Shown one piece after another: positions 15,833 through 23,824 of a DNA stretch of 43,501 bases. The stretch is from Actinomycetes bacterium (GTDB taxonomy: Bacteria > Actinomycetota > Acidimicrobiia > IMCC26256 > Chersky-534). A model generated the notes under the pieces. That model was not told the DNA's origin and did no database searches. It saw nothing but the letters and a program-made list of their open reading frames with translations. The position numbers and the translations under genes were made by a program. Position 1 is the stretch's first letter. Each line of letters begins with the position of its first letter. The DNA lies in NCBI GenBank assembly GCA_025463865.1, contig JAODBH010000037.1:1-43501 (forward strand), written 5' to 3'.

Positions 15833-16984
15833 ATGCCTGAAGCCTTCATCGTCGACGCGCTGCGGTCGCCGATCGGTCGCCGCAAGGGCGGACTCGCGGC
15901 GGTGCACGCGGCCGATCTCGGCGCGCCGGTGATCGAAGCGATCGTCGCCCGGACCGGTATCGACCCGGCCGCGATCGACGACGTCATCTACGGGTGCATC
16001 GACACCATCGGTCCGCAAGCCGGCGACATCGCGCGCACCTGCGCCCTTGCGGCCGGCCTCCCGGAATCCGTGCCGGGCGTGACCATCGATCGTGCGTGCG
16101 GCTCGAGCCAGCAGGCGATCCACTTCGCCGCGCAGGCTGTGATGAGCGGGACGGCCGACGTGGTGATCGCCGGTGGGGTGCAGACGATGAGCTCCATCCC
16201 GATCGCCGCCGCGATGGGCGCCGGCGCGCCGTTCGGCTTCGCGGACCCGTGGAGCACGTCCGAGCGGTGGAACGCCCGCTACGGCGGCCAGGACATCAGT
16301 CAATTCGCGGGTGCCCAGCGCATGGCCGACGATTGGGGGATCTCCCGCGAATCGATGGAGGAGCTCGCCCTCCTGAGTCACGAACGCGCCGCGCGCGCGC
16401 AGGACGAAGGCCGCTTCGACCGCGAGATCCTTCCCTACTCCACGGTGACCGCTGACGAGGGCCCGCGCCGCGATTCGACCGCGGAGCGCCTCGCCGGTCT
16501 GCAGCCGCTGCAACCCGACGGCTCGATCACGGCCGCGCTGGCCAGCCAGATCTCGGACGGTGCCGCAGCGCTGATGATCGTGAACGAGCAGGCGCTGAAG
16601 ACGCACGGACTCACGCCGCGGGCCCGCATCCACCACCTCAGCGTGCTGGGCGGCGACCCCGTCATCATGCTCTCGGCCCCGATTGCGGCGACCGCTCGGG
16701 CCCTCGAACGGAGTGGGATGGCGTTGGACGACATCGACCTCGTCGAGATCAACGAGGCGTTTGCGAGCGTGGTGCTCGCCTGGTTGCAGGAGACCCACGC
16801 CGATATCGAGCGGGTCAACCCGAATGGCGGCGCCATCGCACTGGGGCACCCGATCGGCGCGTCCGGGGCCAGGCTCATGACGACACTGCTGCACGAGCTG
16901 GAGCGCACCGGCGGCCGCTACGGGCTCCAGACGATGTGCGAAGGCGGCGGGCAGGCGAACGTCACGATCATCGAGCGGCTCTGA
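15833..16984 (+). CDS. Acetyl-CoA acyltransferase (thiolase)
   Basis: This 383-residue classical thiolase is intact. The nucleophile is Cys89 in DRACGSSQQA, GHPIGASGARL supplies His339, and MCEGGGQAN supplies the second acid-base residue Cys369. It should cleave a 3-oxoacyl-CoA to acetyl- or propionyl-CoA plus the shortened acyl-CoA, or run in reverse. The start at 15833 lies after a 52-base gap that contains GAGGAACAG just upstream. It is the last gene of the plus-strand run and ends 12 bases from the convergent kinase-like gene. Confidence 0.9.
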   Translation: MPEAFIVDALRSPIGRRKGGLAAVHAADLGAPVIEAIVARTGIDPAAIDDVIYGCIDTIGPQAGDIARTCALAAGLPESVPGVTIDRACGSSQQAIHFAAQAVMSGTADVVIAGGVQTMSSIPIAAAMGAGAPFGFADPWSTSERWNARYGGQDISQFAGAQRMADDWGISRESMEELALLSHERAARAQDEGRFDREILPYSTVTADEGPRRDSTAERLAGLQPLQPDGSITAALASQISDGAAALMIVNEQALKTHGLTPRARIHHLSVLGGDPVIMLSAPIAATARALERSGMALDDIDLVEINEAFASVVLAWLQETHADIERVNPNGGAIALGHPIGASGARLMTTLLHELERTGGRYGLQTMCEGGGQANVTIIERL

Positions 16985-16996
16985 CCTGGGAGCCCG

Positions 16997-18145
16997 TCAC
17001 AGCCGCACGTTCGGGACGCGGGACTGGACGCCGCGAGGCGGCGTGATGTCGAGCAGCCCGTACATCTGCTGCGCGAGGCGCCCGCGCTCGATCTGCGCGC
17101 GTGCGTCCTCCTCCGACATGTGGCCGCGGACGACCATCATCCCGAAGAGCCGGCTGAAGATCGCCGCGAGCCGGTACGTGCTGTAGACGAGGTACCAGTG
17201 CAGACCGGCTGCCTTCCAGCCGGTGGCGTCCTCCCACACGTCGACCAGGTCGTCGGCCGACCCCATGCCGTCGAGATTGAAGTCGCCCTGGTCGTCCATG
17301 ATGATCCACCAGGCGACGTCGGCCAGCGGGCCGGCGAGTGAGACGAGATCCCAGTCGAGCACGCCGACCGGCGTGAAGTCGCGGTAGATGACGTTCGGGA
17401 TGCGACTGTCGCCCCACGACAGCGCGGTGACGGGGGCGGGCAGGTTCGCCGTCAACCATGCTGCGCACGTCTCCACCACCGGCAGCGTGCCGTCGGGTGC
17501 GCCCCACACGAGCGCGCGCGACCAGTAGTCGAGGCTGTCGCCGAGGCCACTCGCGGTGGCGCCGGTGCGGAGGAAGTCGAAGGGCGCCGCGTCGACTTGG
17601 TGCAGACGGGCCATGACCCGCACGGTGTTCTCCCAGAGCGTGTGACGTTGCGCCGGTGTCGCGTCGTGCACGAAGCCCTGCTCGGTCCAGTGCGGCGCGT
17701 CGGTGGGGATGTCGCCCTCGATCCTCTCCATCACGAAGAACGGTGCACCGAGACGACCGGCGTCGGCCTCGTAGCCGACGACTGCGGGTGACGGAACCGA
17801 GTCGAAGCGGGCCATGGTCTCGTACATCCGGTAGTGGATCGCGAGGTCGTAGTCGAGATACAGCGGGTCGGGTGCGGCGAGGCGAACCACATAACCCTCG
17901 TCAGCGCCGTCATGGGGCCCGTTGGTGCGGTGGGCCGCGAACAGGAGCGTCTCGTTCGCGATGCCGGTTCCGGCCGGGGGGAGCAGCGCGCCGATGGTGA
18001 GACCCGGGTCGCCGAGCTGCGAGCGCATCCAGGCCTGCAACTCGTCGTGGACGCGGTCGACGTCCTGCGACTGCTCCTTGAGGTGTGGCTCCCACTTCGG
18101 GTCGGACGCGGTCGCTGAGGGTGGCGCCGAGTCGGCGCCGTTCAC
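16997..18145 (-). CDS. Aminoglycoside-phosphotransferase/ACAD10-like kinase family protein
   Basis: This 382-residue protein belongs to the APH family. It has a nucleotide-binding lobe with NETLLFAA and PFFVMERIEGD, then ALSWGDSRIPNVIY, and VLDWDLVSLAGPLADVAWW with the metal-binding DWD. The Brenner-type HGD motif reads WGD, an unusual His-to-Trp change that also occurs in catabolic relatives as I recall. Actinobacterial members of this type sit in acyl-CoA and steroid regions, not in resistance operons, and may phosphorylate a hydroxyacyl substrate; that role is inference. GTG at 18145 overlaps the stop of the upstream gene (GTGA), so the two proteins are co-produced. Confidence 0.8.
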   Translation of the reverse strand: MNGADSAPPSATASDPKWEPHLKEQSQDVDRVHDELQAWMRSQLGDPGLTIGALLPPAGTGIANETLLFAAHRTNGPHDGADEGYVVRLAAPDPLYLDYDLAIHYRMYETMARFDSVPSPAVVGYEADAGRLGAPFFVMERIEGDIPTDAPHWTEQGFVHDATPAQRHTLWENTVRVMARLHQVDAAPFDFLRTGATASGLGDSLDYWSRALVWGAPDGTLPVVETCAAWLTANLPAPVTALSWGDSRIPNVIYRDFTPVGVLDWDLVSLAGPLADVAWWIIMDDQGDFNLDGMGSADDLVDVWEDATGWKAAGLHWYLVYSTYRLAAIFSRLFGMMVVRGHMSEEDARAQIERGRLAQQMYGLLDITPPRGVQSRVPNVRL

Positions 18146-19200
18146 GACCGGACCGCGCCGTAGTGCGCCTCGGGCGCCAACGCGTTGAGGTGATCGGAGC
18201 GTTCGCAGTAGAAGTAGCCGGTTTCGCCGTCCCACTCGCAGCGGCCGTAGTTGAGGACGTACATGAGCGCGCTGCCGTCGAGGTCCTTGCCGACGGACAG
18301 CCCGCGCTGCATCGACGTCCACAGCGCGCGGTCGAACTGCAGGTCCAGCTCGAGCGTGCCACCCGACCACTCGAGCGCGATGGGGAGCACCTCGCCTTCG
18401 TAGGTGAGGTCGACGAGCCGGGGCGCGGTGACCACGCGCGCGTGCTCGAAGTTGCCGTCGACGAACACGTAGCCGCCCTCGAGCGTGATGAGGCCGTCTT
18501 CGGTGAAGTAGCGGGAGAGGCCCCAGGCGCGGCCGCTCTCTGGGTAGACGCAGCCGAGGATGACGTGGCCGCCCCAGCCCTTGGGGAGCCCGCGCGGACG
18601 AGGCCCCCGCGAGTGGTCGCGCCAGCCGTAGCCGGTGAAGGGCACGGTCCCGGCGCCGGTGGTGACGGTTCCGGTGGCCTTGAGCAGCTGCTCGTAGTGC
18701 TCGTGGGCCCAGTCCTGGCTCTCCATGTCGCCGGCGCCCGAGGCGAGCAGGGTGGCGGTGCGCGCGTCCCAGGCCGGCGTCACGCACTCGACGTCGAGGT
18801 CGACCGCGAACTTCTGCGTCGGGCCGTCGTACGCGGTGCCGACGAGCATCCGCTCCTCGGGGATGTGCAGGCCGAAGCCGTCGAACGTGACGTGCCACCG
18901 CTTCCACGGCTCGATCTGGCGGAACTCGAGCCCCGGGCCTGCGGGTCGCCGCTCGGGTGCGGTGCGGTGGTACCCCTTGAGCGAGAGCGCGCCGTCGTGG
19001 CCGGGCAACATGACGAAGACGCTGTCCTCCCACATCGTCCAGTCGCCGGGCACCGTGCCGAGGTGCAACCACATGCCGATGTCGGCATTCGGGTCGTAGA
19101 GCGCGAAGAGGAGGTTCTCCGACCACATCGGGATGTCGGGGCATTCCGCGACGATGAAGTCGCGCTCGTCGGGCAGTCCGGCGGACATATCCGTGTGCAC
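18142..19200 (-). CDS. Uncharacterised beta-rich protein, AttH/CrtC-like fold suspected
   Basis: This 352-residue protein is rich in Trp, Gly and aromatic residues. It has many short strands (DIGMWLHLGTVPGDW, GYGWRDHSRGPR, WGLSRYFTEDG, GYVFVDGNFEHARV). The pattern recalls two lipocalin-like halves, as in AttH/hydroxyneurosporene-synthase-type proteins and the DUFs found next to APH-like genes. No catalytic residue can be assigned. GTG at 19200 is preferred over ATG at 19188 because GGGAGG lies 7 bases upstream of it. It is coupled by GTGA to the kinase-like gene. Together they may modify or sequester a hydrophobic substrate, which is inference. Confidence 0.7.
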   Translation of the reverse strand: MHTDMSAGLPDERDFIVAECPDIPMWSENLLFALYDPNADIGMWLHLGTVPGDWTMWEDSVFVMLPGHDGALSLKGYHRTAPERRPAGPGLEFRQIEPWKRWHVTFDGFGLHIPEERMLVGTAYDGPTQKFAVDLDVECVTPAWDARTATLLASGAGDMESQDWAHEHYEQLLKATGTVTTGAGTVPFTGYGWRDHSRGPRPRGLPKGWGGHVILGCVYPESGRAWGLSRYFTEDGLITLEGGYVFVDGNFEHARVVTAPRLVDLTYEGEVLPIALEWSGGTLELDLQFDRALWTSMQRGLSVGKDLDGSALMYVLNYGRCEWDGETGYFYCERSDHLNALAPEAHYGAVRS

Positions 19201-19244
19201 GCGTGTGCCTCCCCCCGAAGGGCGGTCCCATCGACCGCGCCACG

Positions 19245-19250
19245 AACGTA
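19245..19250 (-). promoter_or_regulatory. Candidate -10 box for the minus-strand kinase operon
   Basis: TACGTT on the minus strand would start RNA near 19238 and leave a 38-base leader with GGGAGG before GTG 19200. The same TACGTT at the same distance precedes the minus-strand operon at 29100. Confidence 0.4.
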
Positions 19251-19254
19251 GAGG

Positions 19255-19260
19255 TACGGT
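19255..19260 (+). promoter_or_regulatory. Candidate -10 box for the epoxide hydrolase operon
   Basis: TACGGT (TANNNT) lies 18 bases after TCGACC (19231-19236), a weak -35. The predicted RNA start is near 19267, followed by the GGGGGGAAG ribosome site of ATG 19285. It overlaps the divergent minus-strand promoter region. Confidence 0.35.
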
Positions 19261-19284
19261 CGACGCACGCGCAATGGGGGGAAG

Positions 19285-20469
19285 ATGGCGCTCGAACCGT
19301 TCGACATCCGCATCGACGACGCGCGGCTCGAGCTCCTCGACGAACGGCTGCGGGGCATCGTCTGGGCCGACGATCTCGACGCCGGTGGTGACGAATGGCG
19401 TTACGGCGTCTCGGGCCGGTACCTGCGCGAGCTGGTGGCCTACTGGCTCGACACCTACGACTGGCGCGCCCACGAGGCCGCGATGAACCGGTGGCCGCAG
19501 GTGCGGGGCGTGATCGACGGCGTGACCTTGCACGCGCTCCACGAGCGCGGGTCGGGCCCCGATCCGCTCCCGTTGATCCTCACCCACGGATGGCCGTGGA
19601 CGTTCTGGGACTTCGCCCGGATGATCGAGCCGTTGGCCCACCCCGAGCGGTTCGGTGGCGATCCCGCCGACTCGTTCGACGTCGTGGTCCCGTCGTTGCC
19701 GGGATCGGTGTTCTCCTCGCCCGGGCGGAGCGGCACCGGTTGGCAGGCGACCGCGGGCCTCTGGGTGCAGCTCATGCACGAGCTCGGCTACGAGCGCTTC
19801 GGCGCGCACGGCGGTGACTCCGGTGCGTTCGTCACCGCGCAGCTCGCCCACGAGTTCGCCGACCATGTGGTGGGCGCGCACCTCACCTTCCCCGCGCTCA
19901 TCGGTGCCGACCTGACGGCGATCACACGGGCCGACTTCGCGCCCGACGAGGTCGACTTCTACGACCTGCAGGACGTCACGCCGCGCAACTCGACGCACTT
20001 CCTCACCCACATCTTCGAGCCCCAGACGTTGACCTGGGCGATGCAGGACTCGCCCGTGGGCCTCGCGGCGTGGATGCTCCAACGCCGGCGGGCGTGGAGC
20101 GACTGCGACGGTGACGTCGAACGTCGGTTCAGCAAGGACGAGCTGATCACGAGCTTCGCGCTCTACTGGCTGACCGGGACCTTCGGGGGATCGGTGCGCT
20201 ATTACGCCGACTCGTTCGGGGTTCCGTGGGCACCGGCCCACGATCGCCGGCCCACGCTGCAGGCACCCACGGGCTTCGCGGTGTTCCCACACGAGCTCGT
20301 CCACGTTCCCCGCACGCTGGCTGCAGCGGAGTCGAACCTGGTGCACTGGACCCGCATGGACCGTGGTGGTCATTTCGCGCCGGCGGAGGAGCCGGAGCTG
20401 TTGGTGGAGGACCTGCGGACGTTCTTCCGTCCGTTGCGGGGCCCGAACGCCAGAAAGGTCGGACCGTGA
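19285..20469 (+). CDS. Epoxide hydrolase (EHN-type alpha/beta hydrolase)
   Basis: This 394-residue protein has the N-terminal EHN segment and alpha/beta hydrolase core of microsomal-type epoxide hydrolases. LTHGWPWTFWDF (99-110) holds the HGWP oxyanion motif. HGGDSG holds the nucleophile Asp178, GRSGTGW lies in the cap region, and RGGHFAPAEEPE holds the catalytic His363. It would open an epoxide to a diol through an ester intermediate. GGGGGGAAG directly precedes the ATG, so the start is secure. It overlaps the next gene by GTGA. An upstream monooxygenase, perhaps the P450 at 42057, could supply epoxides, but that link is speculative. Confidence 0.88.
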   Translation: MALEPFDIRIDDARLELLDERLRGIVWADDLDAGGDEWRYGVSGRYLRELVAYWLDTYDWRAHEAAMNRWPQVRGVIDGVTLHALHERGSGPDPLPLILTHGWPWTFWDFARMIEPLAHPERFGGDPADSFDVVVPSLPGSVFSSPGRSGTGWQATAGLWVQLMHELGYERFGAHGGDSGAFVTAQLAHEFADHVVGAHLTFPALIGADLTAITRADFAPDEVDFYDLQDVTPRNSTHFLTHIFEPQTLTWAMQDSPVGLAAWMLQRRRAWSDCDGDVERRFSKDELITSFALYWLTGTFGGSVRYYADSFGVPWAPAHDRRPTLQAPTGFAVFPHELVHVPRTLAAAESNLVHWTRMDRGGHFAPAEEPELLVEDLRTFFRPLRGPNARKVGP

Positions 20470-20927
20470 GCGCGGGAGTCGGGACCGAAGAGGACGCATT
20501 CATGCAGGAGAACTCGCGCGCGTTCCTGATCGTGGCGCGCGGCGACGGCTCGCCGACGATCTATCCGATGGTCGGCCTCTACCGGGACGGCGGGGTCGAG
20601 TGCTCCACGTACCGCAAGAGCGCCAAGGTCACACGGGTGCTGCGGTCCCCGCAGATCTCCGCGCTCATCACTGCGGCCGAGGGCTCCGACGACCGGCGCG
20701 TGCTCCTCGTACGGGGTCGGGCGGTCGTGAACGACCCGTCGACGATGGCGGCGGTCGTCGGCGGGGTGAACCCGTCGGCGAAGAAGGTCCCCGACGCGGT
20801 GGTGAAGCGCGCCGCGGCCGCGATGGCCAACCAGAAGCGTTGCGTGATCCGGCTCGAGCCCGAGTCCGCGGTGTTCCTGGGCGCTGCGCGGTTCCTCGAC
20901 GCGGCGAGCCCGGATCCGGAGGCCTGA
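20466..20927 (+). CDS. FMN/F420-binding split-barrel (PPOX-like) protein
   Basis: This 153-residue protein is of the pyridoxamine-5'-phosphate-oxidase-like split-barrel superfamily. It has SRAFLIVARGDGSPTIYPM, the strand-turn YRKSAKVTRVLRSPQIS, and VLLVRGRAVV. Actinobacterial members often use F420H2 or FMN to reduce or protect metabolites. The cofactor cannot be decided from the sequence alone. GTG at 20466 overlaps the epoxide hydrolase stop (GTGA). A second, shorter relative follows directly, so this could be half of a heteromer. Confidence 0.78.
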   Translation: MSAGVGTEEDAFMQENSRAFLIVARGDGSPTIYPMVGLYRDGGVECSTYRKSAKVTRVLRSPQISALITAAEGSDDRRVLLVRGRAVVNDPSTMAAVVGGVNPSAKKVPDAVVKRAAAAMANQKRCVIRLEPESAVFLGAARFLDAASPDPEA

Positions 20928-20929
20928 TC

Positions 20930-21301
20930 GTGCCCCGCCGCGACATCTCCATGTCAGCCGGGGAGATCGACGCGTTCCTCGCTGCGAACCGCGAGGCCGT
21001 CGTGGCCGCGACCCACGTCGACGGGGGGACGCTTGCGACCGTGGCGGGCTACGAGTTCGGCGACGGCGCGCTCACGCTGCGCCTCCGGGCCGACGACCCG
21101 GTGCTCGCGGCCCTGCGCGTCGACAACCGCGCGTGCGTCACCGTGGAGCAGTTCCCGAGCTACAGCGAGATCAGGGCCGTCGTCGCCCACGGTCACGTCA
21201 CCACCGGAGACGTGGCGGCCGACGATTCGGTCGAGGTCGCGCTGCCTCTCGGAGCCGACACCGTGAGCTTCGACTTCGCCAAGCAGGCCTTCCCCACCTG
21301 A
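20930..21301 (+). CDS. Second, short PPOX-like split-barrel protein
   Basis: This 123-residue protein shows a degenerate split-barrel pattern: DISMSAGEIDAFLAANREAVVAATH, then GGTLATVAGYEF and VDNRACVTVEQFPSYSEI. Members of this group start with a helix and a strand that contacts FMN or F420. GTG at 20930 is set by GGAGG (20918-20922) 7 bases upstream and lies 2 bases after the previous stop. It is probably co-translated with the preceding relative. The low conservation of the cofactor strand means it may be a structural partner. Confidence 0.72.
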   Translation: MPRRDISMSAGEIDAFLAANREAVVAATHVDGGTLATVAGYEFGDGALTLRLRADDPVLAALRVDNRACVTVEQFPSYSEIRAVVAHGHVTTGDVAADDSVEVALPLGADTVSFDFAKQAFPT

Positions 21302-21325
21302 CCCTCCACGACGGTCCGCGAACGG

Positions 21326-23041
21326 TCAGGAGAAGCGGAGCACCTGGCCGGAGAGGGCACCGGTGGGCTTGCCGTCCTCGAGGATGACCTCGCCGTTCAC
21401 GATCACGGCGCGGTAGCCGTCGGCGTCGACGACCAAGCGGCCGGAGTCGCCGGGGAAGTCGTCGACCCAACGGGTCAGCCCGACGGTGAGGTGCTCCAGG
21501 TCGGCGAGCACGATGTCGGCCCACGCGCCCACGCGCAGCTCGCCCCGGTCGTGGATGCCGTGCATCGCGGCGGGGATCGCGGTCAGACGGCGCACCGCTT
21601 CCTCGAGCGTGAACGGGTTCGGCACCCACTCCGTGAGCAGGCGAGTGGTGAAGTCGGCACCGACGAACGACGCGAGGTGCGCGCCGCCGTCGCTGCTGCC
21701 CGGGACCATCATCGGGTGCGTGACGATCTGTTCGGTCACCGCCCGCCCGCCGCGCTCCGACAGCGGCGTCACCCGGAACGTCGTGAGCAGGTCGTCCTCG
21801 AGCGCGAGGTCGAGGAACGCGTCGAGCTGGTCGCCGCCACCCCGTTCGTCGATCAGGTCCTGCAGCGGGCGCCCGACCCAGGACTCGTGTTCCGGTCGGT
21901 GCACCGAGTACACGGTGGTGATGTCGTAGCGCATCGGGAACGTGTTGGTGGGCGCCGCCATGTCGGAACGGATGGCGTTGCGCACCGCGGGATCCCGGAG
22001 CGCCGCGCTCCGCTGTGGCTCGGGCTGCACGAGGGCGGCGCGCATGCCCTCGACGTCGTCGAAGAGGAACGTGTTGTCGAGCGCGAAGAACGCGCCGCCC
22101 TTGTGGACCGCGTACCCGGGGTAGTACCGGAGCCCCTCGGCGGCCGCGTCGTCCACGACCTGGACCGCCTTCTTCCACGAGTCGGGCATGCCGGCGAACC
22201 AGACGATCGGCCCGAGGTCGATGGACTTGCCCGATGCGGTGGCCATGTCGTGGAGCAGCCGCTGGTCCTCCTCGTCGAAGCCCTCGTTCGAGCTGCGGGG
22301 GATGATCGCGAGCGTCCCGTAGGGGAACTCGGCGAGCACCGCGCTCAGGGCCACGACCTCGTCGTGCGACGCGAGGTTCGACGGCACCGGAAGCCCGTTG
22401 TGGGCCTGGTGGAGCACGAGCTGCGACGTGCTGAAGCCGGCCGCGCCCTCGCGCATCGCGGCGCGCACGAGCTCCTGCATGGCCTGGATCTCGTCCGGCG
22501 TCGCTTCACGGGTCTGCGAGTCGTCGCCCATCACATAACGGCGGACCGCGGAGTGCCCGACGAACGCTGCGGCATTGATCGCGATCCGGCCGTCGAGACC
22601 GTCGAGGAAGTCGCCGACGCTCCCGCCCGGGAAGGTGACGCCGGCTTCGAGCGCCGGGGGCGGCATGCCCTCGACCCGCGACAGCATCGACAGGAGCCAC
22701 GGGACGTCGCCCTCGCGCGCGGGCGCGATCGTGAATCCGCAGTTGCCCATCAGCACGGTGGTGACGCCGTGCCACGACGCCGGGGACGCGGTCGGCTCGA
22801 AGTGGAGCTGGGCGTCGTAGTGGGTGTGGATGTCGACGAACCCGGGCATCACGGTGAGCCCTTCGGCGTCGATCACCCGCCGCGCGGTTGCCAGGGCGTC
22901 GTCCTCGATCCGCCCGATCGACGCGATCCTGCCGTCGCGGACACCGATGTCGGCCTTGTAGGGCGGCAGGCCGGTCCCGTCCACGACCCGCCCGCCCCGC
23001 ACGACGAGATCGAAGTCCTGACGCTCCGCTGCAGCATCCAC
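21326..23041 (-). CDS. D-aminoacylase-like (N-acyl-D-amino-acid deacylase) amidohydrolase-3
   Basis: This 571-residue two-domain amidohydrolase has DIHTHYD (His72, His74), the family Cys101 in GNCGFTIAP, GHSAVRRYVMG, and SDGGAHL with the late Asp. It ends with a beta-sandwich cap (VIVNGEVILEDG). D-aminoacylases hydrolyse N-acyl-D-amino acids, but actinobacterial members in catabolic clusters may hydrolyse other amides. GTG at 23041 has GAGGGGG a few bases upstream and a TACAAT -10 box at 23111-23116. It has a 577-residue paralogue at 36492-38225. It converges on the PPOX-like gene. Confidence 0.85.
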   Translation of the reverse strand: MDAAAERQDFDLVVRGGRVVDGTGLPPYKADIGVRDGRIASIGRIEDDALATARRVIDAEGLTVMPGFVDIHTHYDAQLHFEPTASPASWHGVTTVLMGNCGFTIAPAREGDVPWLLSMLSRVEGMPPPALEAGVTFPGGSVGDFLDGLDGRIAINAAAFVGHSAVRRYVMGDDSQTREATPDEIQAMQELVRAAMREGAAGFSTSQLVLHQAHNGLPVPSNLASHDEVVALSAVLAEFPYGTLAIIPRSSNEGFDEEDQRLLHDMATASGKSIDLGPIVWFAGMPDSWKKAVQVVDDAAAEGLRYYPGYAVHKGGAFFALDNTFLFDDVEGMRAALVQPEPQRSAALRDPAVRNAIRSDMAAPTNTFPMRYDITTVYSVHRPEHESWVGRPLQDLIDERGGGDQLDAFLDLALEDDLLTTFRVTPLSERGGRAVTEQIVTHPMMVPGSSDGGAHLASFVGADFTTRLLTEWVPNPFTLEEAVRRLTAIPAAMHGIHDRGELRVGAWADIVLADLEHLTVGLTRWVDDFPGDSGRLVVDADGYRAVIVNGEVILEDGKPTGALSGQVLRFS

Positions 23042-23110
23042 CGATGGCCCCCTCGGTTCCGGCGCGGCGCAGGCGACGGCGTCGCGACACGCCATTCCGT
23101 GTCGCCCGGG

Positions 23111-23116
23111 ATTGTA
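23111..23116 (-). promoter_or_regulatory. Candidate -10 box for the D-aminoacylase-like gene
   Basis: TACAAT on the minus strand matches the sigma-A -10 consensus at 5 of 6 bases. RNA would start near 23104 with a leader of about 63 bases. No good -35 is visible. The 225-base divergent region 23042-23266 also holds an ACAATTGT palindrome (23217-23224) that could be an operator; otherwise nothing is seen in it. Confidence 0.45.
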
Positions 23117-23266
23117 GGCCCGGCCGCGTGCAAGGCAGACGGGCCGACCACCGGGGACCGCGCGGCCCGGCCCGGCCCGAGTCCCGACGTCCCCGAAGCT
23201 GCGGGTTTCGTCCACCACAATTGTTGGGCAGGTCAGCAACCCCGGTCGAAGGCTCTGGAGTACGAG

Positions 23267-23719
23267 GTGGTCAACGTGTTCGAAGCGGTCCGGTCGACGA
23301 TCGACGACACCGGGCTGGATCTGCGGGTCGGTCAGCGGATCAACGACCGTCGCGACGTCGCCGGGTTGCGGCGCCGGATCCGGGACGCCCTCTCCGACAG
23401 CTGGGTGGAGGACCGCGTCGATGCGGTGACGCTCGCGGCGACCGAGCTGGCGGCGAACGGTTTGGTCCATGGGAAGCAACCGGTGCTCTTCCGGCTCTTC
23501 ACCGGGCCGGAACGCGTGCTCATCACCGTCTTCGACTCCGGCGACACGATGCCGTACTTCGACCCCGACCAACCTCCGGAGCTCCTGGCCGCAGCCGGCC
23601 GCGGGCTTCGGCTCGTCCGGTCTGCGGCCGAACGCAGCGGGACGGCGAGCGCGCCGAACGGCGGCAAGTGGGTGTTCGCCGAATGGCGTCGAGCGCCGGG
23701 AGACGAGCCCGTCCCCTGA
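23267..23719 (+). CDS. RsbW-like anti-sigma/ATPase (HATPase_c) protein
   Basis: This 150-residue single-domain protein has the GHKL fold of serine kinases such as RsbW/SpoIIAB. The N-box is TELAANGLVHG, the D-x-G box is VFDSGD, and GRGLRLV precedes the last strands. Such proteins bind ATP and inhibit a sigma factor or phosphorylate an anti-anti-sigma. No sigma or STAS gene is adjacent, so its target is elsewhere or it regulates in another way. GTG at 23267 has GGAG 6 bases before it. GTG at 23276, after GAGGTGG, is an equally reasonable start three codons in. It stands alone between two divergent catabolic units. Confidence 0.8.
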   Translation: MVNVFEAVRSTIDDTGLDLRVGQRINDRRDVAGLRRRIRDALSDSWVEDRVDAVTLAATELAANGLVHGKQPVLFRLFTGPERVLITVFDSGDTMPYFDPDQPPELLAAAGRGLRLVRSAAERSGTASAPNGGKWVFAEWRRAPGDEPVP

Positions 23720-23824
23720 TCGCTCCGCTCCTCCGCGCCACCGGTGGCAGAACGGTCCCGGATGGAGGAATGGTCCGGCTCCGGGTAGGTTCGCGGCCGC
23801 AATCGGACCCTCTCAGGAGCGATG

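Noticed and set aside
23161-23180. GGCCC-rich short repeats near 23165
   Set aside because: They are low-complexity GC runs without symmetry or spacing; no function is supported.
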